From DATBJJ01 sp036556425 (lineage in GTDB: Bacteria > Acidobacteriota > Vicinamibacteria > Vicinamibacterales > 2-12-FULL-66-21): a stretch of DNA of 64,000 nucleotides. Shown one piece after another: positions 19,374 through 27,565 of this stretch. Made by a program: the position numbers and the translations under genes. Where the stretch lies: assembly GCA_036556425.1 (NCBI GenBank), contig DATBJJ010000060.1:1-64000 (forward strand). Reading direction: 5' to 3'. The notes below the pieces were generated by a model that ran no database searches, was not told where the DNA came from, and worked only from the letters and a program-made list of their open reading frames with translations. The stretch's first letter is position 1, and each line of letters starts with the position of its first letter.

Positions 19374-20018
19374 TCAGCGGCCGACCGAGATGCGGAGCGC
19401 GAAGGCGTAGCCGCCCAGTTGGTCTTCGTTGAACGCGTCGGAGACGCCGCCGGTGCCGAGGACGCCTTTGACCGAGCGGTAGCGATACTCGGCGCCCGCG
19501 TGAACCCAGCGGATGACGGCGACGTCGACGCCGGCGAGGAAGAAGCCGCCCGACTTCGAGTCGTCCAGGTTCTCGCCGGGGCCGCCGAACTCCGACGTTT
19601 CCTTGTAGGCGATGAAGCTCGCGCCTGCGCCGGCGTACGGCGAGACGCGGCGGAGATTTCTCGTGAGCGTGAAGCGCCATCCCGCGGCGAGATCGATGGG
19701 ACGCATCTTGATCGTCACCGGAATCCCGAGCTTGTAGACCGTGCCCCCGTCGACGAACACGCGCTCGCCGTCGAGCGACTGCTGCGAGAAGCCGACGTCG
19801 AAGAACACGCCGCGCCAGATTCCGAGAAGCGCGCCGCCTCCTCCGACACCGGCCTTGCTGCTCTTGCCGGTGACGGCCTCGAACGAGTCGGCCGAGGAGA
19901 AGACCGTCGTTCCATACGTGACGTATCCGCGCGGGCGCAACGTGGTCTGCGCGAATGCCGGCGCGGCTGAGGCCGACACGCCGATCGAAAGCAGCAACAG
20001 CGCGGCGGCGAACCTCAT
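19374..20018 (-). CDS. Outer-membrane beta-barrel protein
   Basis: A protein of 214 aa with a clear signal peptide (MRFAAALLLLSIGVSASAAPAFAQ). The rest is alternating amphipathic beta-strands (LRPRGYVTYGTTVF, WRGVFFDVGFSQQSLDG, SPYAGAGASFIAYKE, VHAGAEYRYRSVKG) and ends YAFALRISVGR. This is the style of OmpW/OmpA-like small barrels; the exact family is uncertain. Its ATG overlaps the stop of the subtilase gene as ATGA, so the two are translationally coupled. Confidence 0.75.
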   Translation of the reverse strand: MRFAAALLLLSIGVSASAAPAFAQTTLRPRGYVTYGTTVFSSADSFEAVTGKSSKAGVGGGGALLGIWRGVFFDVGFSQQSLDGERVFVDGGTVYKLGIPVTIKMRPIDLAAGWRFTLTRNLRRVSPYAGAGASFIAYKETSEFGGPGENLDDSKSGGFFLAGVDVAVIRWVHAGAEYRYRSVKGVLGTGGVSDAFNEDQLGGYAFALRISVGR

Positions 20019-21526
20019 CGCGCGACTCCGAAGCCCCGCAGCGTCGCGCGCGCGTCGATCATCCCGGCGCCGAACTCGTCGTCCCGCCCTTGCGGACCGA
20101 GATCGATCGCGAACCGCTTGATCGCCGCTTCGATCGCGGACGGCCGTGTAATTCCCTGGCTGTAGAGGAGCGCCGCGAGCGCCGTGACATGCGGCGCGGC
20201 CATCGACGTGCCGGCGAATCCCAGGTCGGAGTACCGGTTGAACGCCGGAGCCAATCGCAGCGGCGCGAACAGCAGATCCGCCTGATTGGGACCCATCTGC
20301 CAGACCTGATCGTTTGCCGTGCCAAACGATCCCGCTCCACCGGGCGCAGAAATCTCCACATACGAACCGGTGTTCGAGTAGCGCGCGCGCTCGCGGGTCG
20401 GCGTGAGCGCGCCGACGGCCATGACCCCCTCGATCTGGCTCGCGTAGAACGCCGGGTAATGCGTCGCGTTCCCGACGAGGGCGTCGTTGCCGGCGGAGAT
20501 CGCGACGAACGTCCCCTTCGAGACCGCGTAGTTGAGCGCGTCGAGCTCCGCCGGCTGCGTTGCGGTGCCGCCGAGGCTGATGTTGATCACCTTCGCGCCG
20601 TTGTCGGCGGCATACCGGATCCCGCCGACGACCGCGCTCGTCGGACAGAGCGTGCCCGTGGGGGCCGTCTCGAACCTCGGCACGTTCAACACGTGATTGT
20701 TGTAGAGCTGGACGTCCCACGCGCTGAAGCACGCCTTGATCGGCATCAGCGTCACGCCGTTCGCGACGCCCGCGTATCCCATGTTGTTGTTCGTCTGCTG
20801 CGCGATCGTGCCGGACACGTGCGTGCCGTGCCCGTGCGCGTCGAAGATCAACGGCTCGCCTGCGGGCGTCTGCCACGGGCCGAACGTCTGCAGATCGATC
20901 CCGGTCAGCACGCGGTTGTGATCGAAGTCCGCCGCTTTCGCAAACGGGATCGCCATCGTCGAGAACGCCGTGCCCGTCCACACGCGAAAGCCAAACGTTC
21001 CATCACGCGTCGTCAAGCCGCTGTCGATGACGGCCACGGTGACGCCGCTGCCCGCCGTCCGGCTGATGTCCCAGGCCTGCGGCATGTTGATCAGGTTCAT
21101 GTTCCACTGACGCGAGTAGTTGGAATCGTTCGGCACCGACCTGAGCGCGGTGAGATAGTTCGGCTGCGCGTACAGCACTTCAGGCTGACGCGACAGCGTG
21201 TCCGCCGCGCGCACCGGATCGTCGATGTTCAGATCGGAGAGATGGAGCACCGGACCGAGCCACGACGCGTTGTCCGGCGAAATCGTCGAGTGGAGCACCG
21301 TCAACGCGGACTCGCTCTGCCGCTGCGGCGTGCCGTCCTTGAATCGAACCAAGAGCTCGCCCGGCACATATGGCAAACCTTCTTCGAGCGCTCGCGTCGA
21401 CGCGATGGCGTGTGCGGTGTCCGTTCCCGCGGTGTGGACCAATTCCGGTTCTTGGCTTTCGAGCGCCGGCGCGGCGATCACGGACAGACCGAGACCGACG
21501 GCAACGAGTGGAGGTAGCCGAAACAT
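20015..21526 (-). CDS. S8 family serine peptidase (subtilase)
   Basis: A protein of 503 aa, secreted (N-terminal segment LPPLVAVGLGLSVIAAPALES). A propeptide-like region (about 50-125, including PYVPGELLVRFKDGT and VLYAQPNY) precedes the catalytic domain. The triad is Asp168 (VAVIDSGL), His233 (HGHGTHVSG) and Ser441 (GTSMAAPHV), with oxyanion Asn in ISAGND. Two Cys (IKACFS and TLCPTS) could form a disulphide outside the cytoplasm. It starts 14 nt after fabH; linkage to fabH is probably only transcriptional. Confidence 0.92.
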   Translation of the reverse strand: MFRLPPLVAVGLGLSVIAAPALESQEPELVHTAGTDTAHAIASTRALEEGLPYVPGELLVRFKDGTPQRQSESALTVLHSTISPDNASWLGPVLHLSDLNIDDPVRAADTLSRQPEVLYAQPNYLTALRSVPNDSNYSRQWNMNLINMPQAWDISRTAGSGVTVAVIDSGLTTRDGTFGFRVWTGTAFSTMAIPFAKAADFDHNRVLTGIDLQTFGPWQTPAGEPLIFDAHGHGTHVSGTIAQQTNNNMGYAGVANGVTLMPIKACFSAWDVQLYNNHVLNVPRFETAPTGTLCPTSAVVGGIRYAADNGAKVINISLGGTATQPAELDALNYAVSKGTFVAISAGNDALVGNATHYPAFYASQIEGVMAVGALTPTRERARYSNTGSYVEISAPGGAGSFGTANDQVWQMGPNQADLLFAPLRLAPAFNRYSDLGFAGTSMAAPHVTALAALLYSQGITRPSAIEAAIKRFAIDLGPQGRDDEFGAGMIDARATLRGFGVAR

Positions 21527-21540
21527 CTGGACCTCTCAGG

Positions 21541-22533
21541 TTATAGAGCCCATCGCAAGAGCACGGCACCGACCGTGAAACCTGCGCCGACCGACGTGAG
21601 GAGCACGAGATCGCCTCGCTTGACGCGCTGCGCGGCGACCGAATCGGCGAGCGCGAGTGGAATCGTCGCCGCCGTGGTGTTGCCGAATCGTTCGAGATTG
21701 ATGACGACCTTGCATTCGGGCAGGCCGAGCCGCTCGGCGGCGGCCTGAATGATCCGCCGGTTCGCTTGATGCGAGACGAACAGGTCGACTTGCGACGGGT
21801 CGAGCTCGTGCTCGCGCAGCACACGCCGGCAGATCTCTTCCGTCTTGCGCACGGCGAACTTGAAGACGGCCTGGCCGTCCTGCTTCACGTAGTGGAGCCG
21901 GTTCTTCACGGTGTCGGCGGACGCCGGCAGCCGGCTGCCGCCGGCCGGCATGCACAGCGCGGGACCGCCGCTGCCGTCGATCTGATGCGAGAAGCCGATG
22001 ATCGAGGGCTCGCCGTCGCGCGCGGCGGAGAGCACGACCGCGCCTGCGCCGTCCCCGAAGAGCACGCACGTCGCGCGATCGGTGTAGTCGATGATGCTCG
22101 ACATCACGTCGGCGCCGACAACGAGCGCGTGCTCCACCGCGCCGGTGGCGACCATCTGCATGCCGATCGTCAGCGCGTACGTGAATCCCGAGCACGCCGC
22201 GCCGAGATCGAATCCCCACGCGTTCGACGCGCCAATCTTGTTCTGCAGCACGCACGCGGTGCTTGGAAAAATCGTATCCGGCGTGGTCGTGCCGACGACG
22301 ATGAAGCCGATGTCGGAGGGAGAGACGCCGGCTTGCGCCATCGCGCCGCGCGCCGCTTCGGCGGCGAGATCGGACGTCGCGATGCCGGGATCGACGATGT
22401 GCCGCTCGCGAATGCCGGTGCGCTGAAGGATCCACTCGTCGGTCGTGTCGACCATCTTCTCGAGATCCGCGTTCGTGAGAACGCGAGGCGGAACGTACGT
22501 CGACAGGCCGGAGATCTTGACGGGTCTCACCAC
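21541..22533 (-). CDS. fabH: Beta-ketoacyl-ACP synthase III (FabH)
   Basis: A protein of 330 aa. It condenses acetyl-CoA (or a branched acyl-CoA) with malonyl-ACP to start fatty acid synthesis. The catalytic triad is Cys114 in GAACSGF, His255 in SHQANRRI and Asn285 in RFGNTTAAT. The length and the C-terminal LTSVGAGFTVGAVLLRW are typical. Its ATG overlaps the ruvB stop by 7 nt, an unusual but clear coupling of DNA repair and lipid genes. Confidence 0.95.
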   Translation of the reverse strand: MVRPVKISGLSTYVPPRVLTNADLEKMVDTTDEWILQRTGIRERHIVDPGIATSDLAAEAARGAMAQAGVSPSDIGFIVVGTTTPDTIFPSTACVLQNKIGASNAWGFDLGAACSGFTYALTIGMQMVATGAVEHALVVGADVMSSIIDYTDRATCVLFGDGAGAVVLSAARDGEPSIIGFSHQIDGSGGPALCMPAGGSRLPASADTVKNRLHYVKQDGQAVFKFAVRKTEEICRRVLREHELDPSQVDLFVSHQANRRIIQAAAERLGLPECKVVINLERFGNTTAATIPLALADSVAAQRVKRGDLVLLTSVGAGFTVGAVLLRWAL

Positions 22534-23543
22534 AGACGATCCTTTGCTGGAGCGGTCAGCCCGAAGTACTCGTACGCGCGGGCGGTCGCGACACGGCCGC
22601 GCGGAGTACGGTCGAGAAAACCGATTTGAATGAGGAAGGGCTCGTAGATCTCCTCGATCGCGTCCCTCTCTTCGCTCATCGCGGCGGAGAGCGTTGCAAC
22701 GCCGACCGGTCCGCCCCCGAACTTGTCGATGATCGTGCGAAGCAATCGCCGATCGATCTCGTCGAAGCCGCGGCCGTCGACGCCGAGCAGCTTCAACGCG
22801 CTCTCGGCAATCGCGCGGGTGATCCGCCCATCGGCGCGGACCTGCGCGTAATCGCGGACGCGGCGGAGCAGCCGGTTCGCGACGCGCGGCGTTCCTCGCG
22901 CGCGCCGCCCGATCTCCGTGGACGCATCGTCGTCGATCGGCACGCCCAGGATGCGCGCGGAGCGCCTCACGATCTCTTCGATGTCCTCGTCGGTGTAGAA
23001 ATCGAGCCGGTGCACGATGCCGAAGCGCGCGCGGAGCGGCGACGTCAGGAGTCCGGTGCGCGTCGTCGCGCCGACGAGCGTGAACGGCAGCACGGGGACT
23101 TTCACGGAGCGCGCGGCCGGGCCCTGGCCGATCATGATGTCGAGCTCGTAGTCCTCCATCGCGGGATAGAGGGTCTCCTCGATGGTCGGCGGCATGCGGT
23201 GCACTTCGTCGATGAAGAGCACTTCGCGCTCCTGCAGGTTCGTCAACATGCCCGCCAGATCGCCCGGCTTCTCGAGCACGGGGCCGGCGGTCGATCGAAT
23301 CGGGACCCCAAGCTCGTTCGCGATCACATACGCGAGCGTCGTCTTGCCGAGCCCCGGCGGCCCGTACAGCAGCACGTGATCGAGCGCCTCGCCGCGCTGA
23401 CGAGCGGCGGCAATCGACACCTGGAGATTGTCGCGCACGCTGTCCTGGCCGATGTACTCGTCGAGCGTTCGCGGCCGCAGTCCCGCCTCGTACTGCGCGT
23501 CGTCGTCGTCGGGCGCCGGATTGACGAGGCGGCTATCGGTCAT
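22527..23543 (-). CDS. ruvB: Holliday junction branch migration helicase RuvB
   Basis: A hexameric AAA+ motor of 338 aa that drives branch migration with RuvA. Walker A is GPPGLGKT (61-68), Walker B FIDEVHR (about 111-116). Sensor 1/Arg-finger block: GATTRTGLLTSPLRARFG. The C-terminal winged-helix domain includes LDRTPRGRVATARAYEYFG. Length is normal. It overlaps ruvA by 11 nt. Confidence 0.97.
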   Translation of the reverse strand: MTDSRLVNPAPDDDDAQYEAGLRPRTLDEYIGQDSVRDNLQVSIAAARQRGEALDHVLLYGPPGLGKTTLAYVIANELGVPIRSTAGPVLEKPGDLAGMLTNLQEREVLFIDEVHRMPPTIEETLYPAMEDYELDIMIGQGPAARSVKVPVLPFTLVGATTRTGLLTSPLRARFGIVHRLDFYTDEDIEEIVRRSARILGVPIDDDASTEIGRRARGTPRVANRLLRRVRDYAQVRADGRITRAIAESALKLLGVDGRGFDEIDRRLLRTIIDKFGGGPVGVATLSAAMSEERDAIEEIYEPFLIQIGFLDRTPRGRVATARAYEYFGLTAPAKDRLW

Positions 23544-24174
23544 GGCCCTTCATCATTGATCGGAGCGAGGCCCGGAGCGCCTCTTCAAACGTTAGACGCG
23601 GATCACGCGGATCACGCGGATCGGATTCTTTCAACGTGGCATCGACCGCTTTTTCGGCCGCGGCGCGCTGATAGCCGAGGTTCAAGAGCGCGGACATCAG
23701 ATCGTCGCGCAATTGATCCTGCGGGCTCGCGGCGGGCGGCGCAGGATCCGCCGTCTCCGCGGTTGCCGGCGCCTGCGGGAGCCGATCCTTCAACTCGAGC
23801 CCGATCCGCTCGGCCGTCTTCTTGCCGATTCCAGGAATCGCCGTCAGACGCGCGACGTCCTGCGTGCGAATGGCGCGAATCAGGTTTGCCGGCTCGATGC
23901 CCGAGAGCACCGCGAGCGCCAGCTTGGGACCGATGCCGCTGATGGCGATCAGCCGCTCGAAGAGATCCTGCTCGAGATGCGTTCGAAAGCCGAAGAGCGC
24001 GAGCACGTCCTCGCGGACGTGCGTGTGGATGCGCAGCGAAACGCTCGATCCAGGGTCGCCCAATTCGTAGAACGTGGAGAGCGGCACCTGCACGTCATAG
24101 CCGACGCCGGCGACGTCCAACACGACGCGGCTGGGATGCTTCTCGAGGAGCGTGCCGCGCAGCAGCGCGATCAT
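23533..24174 (-). CDS. ruvA: Holliday junction DNA-binding protein RuvA with repeat-encoded insert
   Basis: A protein of 213 aa. Domain I (OB fold, MIALLRGTLLEKHPSRVVLDVAGVGYDV) and domain II with two helix-hairpin-helix motifs (LIAISGIGPKLALAVLSG and LTAIPGIGKKTAERIGLEL) bind four-way junctions. Domain III (about 155-213) contacts RuvB. It is interrupted at 185-193 by three Asp-Pro-Arg triplets encoded by a GATCCGCGT repeat, between NLGYQRAAAEKAVDATLKE and LTFEEALRASLRSMM. The insert sits in a loop between helices, so function is probably kept. Confidence 0.95.
   Translation of the reverse strand: MIALLRGTLLEKHPSRVVLDVAGVGYDVQVPLSTFYELGDPGSSVSLRIHTHVREDVLALFGFRTHLEQDLFERLIAISGIGPKLALAVLSGIEPANLIRAIRTQDVARLTAIPGIGKKTAERIGLELKDRLPQAPATAETADPAPPAASPQDQLRDDLMSALLNLGYQRAAAEKAVDATLKESDPRDPRDPRLTFEEALRASLRSMMKGHDR
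23591..23622 (-). repeat. GATCCGCGT repeat inside the ruvA reading frame (copy C)
   Basis: On the coding strand, three tandem GATCCGCGT units end in CTAAC, the same end sequence as the intergenic copy before glgX. The 9-nt unit keeps frame and encodes Asp-Pro-Arg three times. This is the only copy of the family found in a gene interior here. Confidence 0.85.
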
Positions 24175-24180
24175 CCTTCA

Positions 24181-24201
24181 CCGGGGGACTTCGTCCCCCG
24201 G
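24181..24201. promoter_or_regulatory. Perfect hairpin immediately upstream of ruvA
   Basis: Stem CCGGGGGAC / GTCCCCCGG (9 bp) with loop TTC on the + strand. It ends about 7 nt upstream of the ruvA ATG on the coding (minus) strand, abutting the weak ribosome site TGAAGG. It is part of a 130-bp GC-rich gap between ruvC and ruvA, which also contains CGCTCGCTCGCGG-like short inverted units. It could be a REP-like element, or a structure limiting ruvA translation or ending ruvC transcription. Confidence 0.5.
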
Positions 24202-24304
24202 ACCCCCTCACACGCTCGCTCGCGGGGGCCCCTCATGCCCCGCTCCGCTCGCGTGGCTCGTTCGCTGCGCTCACTCGCGGCTACTCCCCGCACCGACGCG
24301 ACAC

Positions 24305-24853
24305 TCACGGCCGATAGTCCCGCCACGATCGCGGCGCCGCGGTCCGCGCGCCGCGCGTCTGCTGGACGTGCCGAGCCATCGTTCCGGTCGTCGACTGCAG
24401 GTGGCAGATCGCCACGGCAAGCGCGTCCGCGACGTCGTGCGGTGACGGCCGACGATCGAGGCCGAGCAGCAATTTGACCATGTGCTGAACCTGGTGTTTC
24501 TCGGCGCGGCCGTAACCGACGACGGCGCGCTTGATCGCGGCGGGCGCGTACTCGATCACCGGCACGCCCGCTTCCGCCGCGGCCAGCAGCGCGATGCCGC
24601 GCGCTTCGCCCAGCTTCAACGCGCTGCGCGCGTTCCGCGCGTGGAAAATGTCCTCGATGGCGACGCAGTCGGGGCGGTGCGTCGCGAGCAGCCGCGCGAG
24701 GCCGCCGTGAATTGCCTTCAGCTTGTCGGGAAATGACGCGCGGGCGGGACCGGAAAGCGAGCCGCAGGCGACGAGCGTCTGCCGGCTGCCGACGCGTTCG
24801 ACGCAGCCATAGCCCGTGCGCTGGGAGCCGGGATCGATCCCGAAGATCTTCAC
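24305..24853 (-). CDS. ruvC: Crossover junction endodeoxyribonuclease RuvC
   Basis: A protein of 182 aa. This nuclease resolves Holliday junctions by symmetric nicking with RuvAB. The catalytic acidic residues are Asp7 (FGIDPGSQRTGYG), Glu67 (VAIEDIFH), Asp140 and Asp143 (SPHDVADALAVA). The start is GTG at 24853, which overlaps the yebC stop as GTGA. A basic C-terminal tail (HVQQTRGARTAAPRSWRDYRP) extends slightly past the usual end. Confidence 0.95.
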   Translation of the reverse strand: MKIFGIDPGSQRTGYGCVERVGSRQTLVACGSLSGPARASFPDKLKAIHGGLARLLATHRPDCVAIEDIFHARNARSALKLGEARGIALLAAAEAGVPVIEYAPAAIKRAVVGYGRAEKHQVQHMVKLLLGLDRRPSPHDVADALAVAICHLQSTTGTMARHVQQTRGARTAAPRSWRDYRP

Positions 24854-25599
24854 GCCAACGAGGCCTCGATCTCCTTTTCCTCGATGTCGGCGTTCGACCA
24901 GACCTTCTTCGTGTCGTCGTGCTCTTCGATGACTTCCATCAGCTTCACCATCTGCTGCGCAGCTTTCCCTTCGAGCTTCACGTAATTCTGCGGCAGCATC
25001 GCGATCTCGGCGGCATCCGGCTCGATGCCGAGCGCCTTGATCGCCTCCAGCACTTCCTGGAACGCATCCGGCGGCGACACGACCTCCCAACTATCGCCAT
25101 CGTCGCGCAGGTCGTCGGCCCCCTTGTCGAGCGCCGCGGCCATCAGCGCGTCCTCGCTCGCCTTCCCCTTGTCGATGACGATGTAGCCCTTCTTGGCGAA
25201 CATCCACGCGACGCTGTTTGCTTCGCCGAGGTTGCCGCCGTGCTTCGTGAGCAGGTGCCGCATCTCGCCGACGGTGCGGTTGCGATTGTCCGTGAGCACT
25301 TCGATGATCAGCGCCGCGCCGCCGGGCCCGTAGCCCTCGTACATCACTTCTTCGTACGAGACGCCCGGCAGCTCGCCCGTGCCGCGTTGAACCGCGCGCT
25401 TGATGTTGTCGGCCGGCATGTTCACCGACTTCGCCTCGGCGATGATCGTGCGCAGCCGCGGATTGGAATCGGGGTCCCCGCCGCCGCTCCGGGCGGCGAC
25501 GGTCAATTCCTTGATGATGCGGGTGAACACCTTCCCGCGCTTCGCATCCGCCGCCCCTTTTTTATGCTTGATCGTGTGCCACTTGGAATGGCCGGACAT
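24850..25599 (-). CDS. yebC: YebC/TACO1-family protein
   Basis: A protein of 249 aa beginning MSGHSKWHTIKHKKGAADAKRGK, the family signature. The DNA/RNA-binding N-terminal domain and the later GYGPGGAALIIEVLTDNRNRT and GNLGEANSVAWMF blocks are intact. Members act as transcriptional regulators or as translation factors relieving proline-stretch stalling (family knowledge). The ATG at 25599 was preferred over an ATG five codons upstream because the family signature begins there. It heads the ruvC-ruvA-ruvB operon, a common bacterial arrangement. Confidence 0.95.
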   Translation of the reverse strand: MSGHSKWHTIKHKKGAADAKRGKVFTRIIKELTVAARSGGGDPDSNPRLRTIIAEAKSVNMPADNIKRAVQRGTGELPGVSYEEVMYEGYGPGGAALIIEVLTDNRNRTVGEMRHLLTKHGGNLGEANSVAWMFAKKGYIVIDKGKASEDALMAAALDKGADDLRDDGDSWEVVSPPDAFQEVLEAIKALGIEPDAAEIAMLPQNYVKLEGKAAQQMVKLMEVIEEHDDTKKVWSNADIEEKEIEASLA

Positions 25600-25650
25600 G
25601 GCAGAAACTCCCAAAAAGATTAGGAAAGACGGGTGATCCTATCACGATTT

Positions 25651-25703
25651 GCGACGAGCAGGCTGATCCGCGAGATCGGTGGAATCCGCGCGATCCGCGT
25701 CTA
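25651..25703 (+). repeat. 53-bp direct repeat, first copy (GATCCGCG family, copy D1)
   Basis: It begins GCGACGAGCAGGCTGATCCG and ends GATCCGCGTCTA. It differs from the second copy at only two positions. The pair occupies the 160-bp gap between yebC and the upstream methyltransferase gene. Confidence 0.88.
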
Positions 25704-25709
25704 TGACCA

Positions 25710-25762
25710 GCGACGAGCAGGCTGATCCGCGAGATCCGTGGAATCCGCGTGATCCGCGTCTA
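25710..25762 (+). repeat. 53-bp direct repeat, second copy (copy D2)
   Basis: Second copy, 6 bp after the first. Its last three bases form the stop codon (TAG on the minus strand) of the methyltransferase gene, so the end of that gene lies in the repeat. Confidence 0.88.
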
Positions 25763-26542
25763 GCGTTTCCTTGCGAGGATGACCCAGACGTCGGCGCGCT
25801 CGTCCCACGGGCCGCCCTGGTAATCGCCGAGCACGGCCTGCACGCGGAAGCCGGCGCGCTCGAGCCGGCGCGTCATCTCGGGAACCGAGAGCGTGCGAAA
25901 CGTGAGCGTGAACCGATGGACGCTGCGCTCGCGTCCGCGCCGCTCGATGTACTCGTGATCGAAGATCGTCAGCTTGCGCGCGCGATCCTGGCGAACCGAT
26001 TCGACGAGCTTCACCGTGCCGCGCCCGCGCGGGCCGGTCAGGCTGATGCGGCGCCGGTACTCGCGCCAGCGCGGCAGATCCGGAACGAGGTCGATACCGA
26101 ACAGTCCGCCGCGGCGCAGCACGCGGCCGACCGACTCCAGCGCCGCACGAAGATCGCGCTCGCGCGTGAGCGATTGAAGGATGCCGTACGGCGCCATGAC
26201 GAGACCGAAGCCGCGCCGCGATCGAAACGGAAGGCGGCGAATGTCGCCGCGCACGAGCAGCGCGCGATGCGCGAGCCGCGAGCGCGCCAGTCGCCTGCGC
26301 GCGCGCAGCAACATCGGCTCGGAGAGGTCGATGCCCACGATGCGCGCGCCCGCGCGCGCTACCGGCACCGAGATACGTCCGGTCCCGCATCCGAGCTCGA
26401 GAACCGGATCGTCTTGCGCGATCGCGAGCCGCTGCCAGAAATGCACGTCACGCCGCGCGACCGTCCGCGCGTTCTCCCAGTCGTAGAACGGCGCGTATTG
26501 ATCCCACCCGGCGGACCCGTCGCGGACGCTCTTACGATTCAC
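25760..26542 (-). CDS. Class I SAM-dependent methyltransferase
   Basis: A protein of 260 aa. A Rossmann-type methyltransferase domain with motif I VLELGCGTGRISVPVARAGARIVGIDLSEPML, then the acidic loop RGDIRRLPF, the post-motif LVMAPYGILQSLT and VLRRGGLFGIDLV. A C-terminal beta-rich extension (SVHRFTLTFRTLSVPEMTRRLERAGF) is common in this family. The substrate is unknown. The GTG start overlaps the next methyltransferase gene by 11 nt, so they are cotranscribed. Confidence 0.88.
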   Translation of the reverse strand: MNRKSVRDGSAGWDQYAPFYDWENARTVARRDVHFWQRLAIAQDDPVLELGCGTGRISVPVARAGARIVGIDLSEPMLLRARRRLARSRLAHRALLVRGDIRRLPFRSRRGFGLVMAPYGILQSLTRERDLRAALESVGRVLRRGGLFGIDLVPDLPRWREYRRRISLTGPRGRGTVKLVESVRQDRARKLTIFDHEYIERRGRERSVHRFTLTFRTLSVPEMTRRLERAGFRVQAVLGDYQGGPWDERADVWVILARKR

Positions 26543-27377
26543 TCCTCTGCCCGACCGTCGCGAAGAGCATCGTGTTCTGGATCTCCACGAACGTGGATCC
26601 CGCCGCGGCGGCGTCGCGTTGATACTGCTCGACGGCTTTGAGGAAATCCGTGCCGAGGCGCTTCAACGCTTCGTCTGGAGCTTTCGCGATCGCGTCGCGC
26701 ACGGCGGTGCGGCGCGATTCCCAGAACGCTTTCGGCGGCACGCCGAGATGCGAGACCGTCACGGGGAACAATCGCACCGACAACGGCTCGACGCCATTCG
26801 ACGCGAGCAGGCCGGGCACGAGCGGACCGACGGCCACGTCCGTCGGCTCCGCGCGCACCGCTGCGAGGCTCGCGAAGAAACGCCGGCTCAACTCGAACGT
26901 CTCCATTCCGCTCGGGACCGAACTGAACCAGTAGCGCGCCGCGTTGTCGGGCTCCACGACGAGAATGCGCCCGCCGGGGCGCGTCACGCGCGCAATCTCC
27001 GCCAATGCCGTGGAGAGATCGCGGATGTGCTGAATCACGGCGACGCAGTACGTCGAGTCGAAGACGCTCGCCCCGAACGGCAGCCTGCTGGCGTCCGCCG
27101 CGGCGTAGCCGACGCGCGCGTTGATCCCGCGCGTCGCGACGTGCGCCTCGCGTACGCGTTCGACGACGAGGTCGACGCCGAACAAGTGCATCTGCGACAG
27201 CCGCAGCCGCGCCAGGCTGATTTCCGCGGTTCCCGTCCCGCACCCGACATCGAGGATCCGTTTCCCGGGCCGCGGCCTCAGGGTCTCTTCGAGAAAAGCC
27301 GTGAACGCGTCGTCCCACCAGTGCTCGCGGAGGTGTTTGAGGGTCGAGGACGTCAGCGCGTCGAGGTCACGGCTCAT
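26532..27377 (-). CDS. Class I SAM-dependent methyltransferase (UbiE/Methyltransf_11-like)
   Basis: A protein of 281 aa. Motif I is ILDVGCGTGTAEISLARLR, then LFGVDLVVERV, AADASRLPFGASVFDSTYCVAVIQHI (acidic motif and motif II) and VTRPGGRILVVEPDN. It has no TM segment. The architecture resembles ubiquinone/menaquinone-type or small-molecule methyltransferases; the substrate is not predictable. It is divergent from the polysaccharide locus, with 188 bp between. Confidence 0.86.
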   Translation of the reverse strand: MSRDLDALTSSTLKHLREHWWDDAFTAFLEETLRPRPGKRILDVGCGTGTAEISLARLRLSQMHLFGVDLVVERVREAHVATRGINARVGYAAADASRLPFGASVFDSTYCVAVIQHIRDLSTALAEIARVTRPGGRILVVEPDNAARYWFSSVPSGMETFELSRRFFASLAAVRAEPTDVAVGPLVPGLLASNGVEPLSVRLFPVTVSHLGVPPKAFWESRRTAVRDAIAKAPDEALKRLGTDFLKAVEQYQRDAAAAGSTFVEIQNTMLFATVGQRSES

Positions 27378-27565
27378 CGTTTAGATGGGGGTTGCTGGGG
27401 GCGCCAGTTTTTAGGGCGGGCGATTCTACCACGTGAAATGTGATCGAGTGCTCCATCTCGGAACAGCAGACCGGCCCGATACCCTCAGTTACAGCCTTGA
27501 AACCGCCCTGAATACGGCCAGCGGTTTGCTACAGATTGACGCATACAATTCGGCTTGATTTGGCA

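Noticed and set aside
27531..27551. Sigma-70 promoter with TTGACG and TACAAT before the small exported protein
   Set aside because: The two boxes are only 3 bp apart instead of about 17, so they cannot be one promoter; TACAAT alone is weak evidence.
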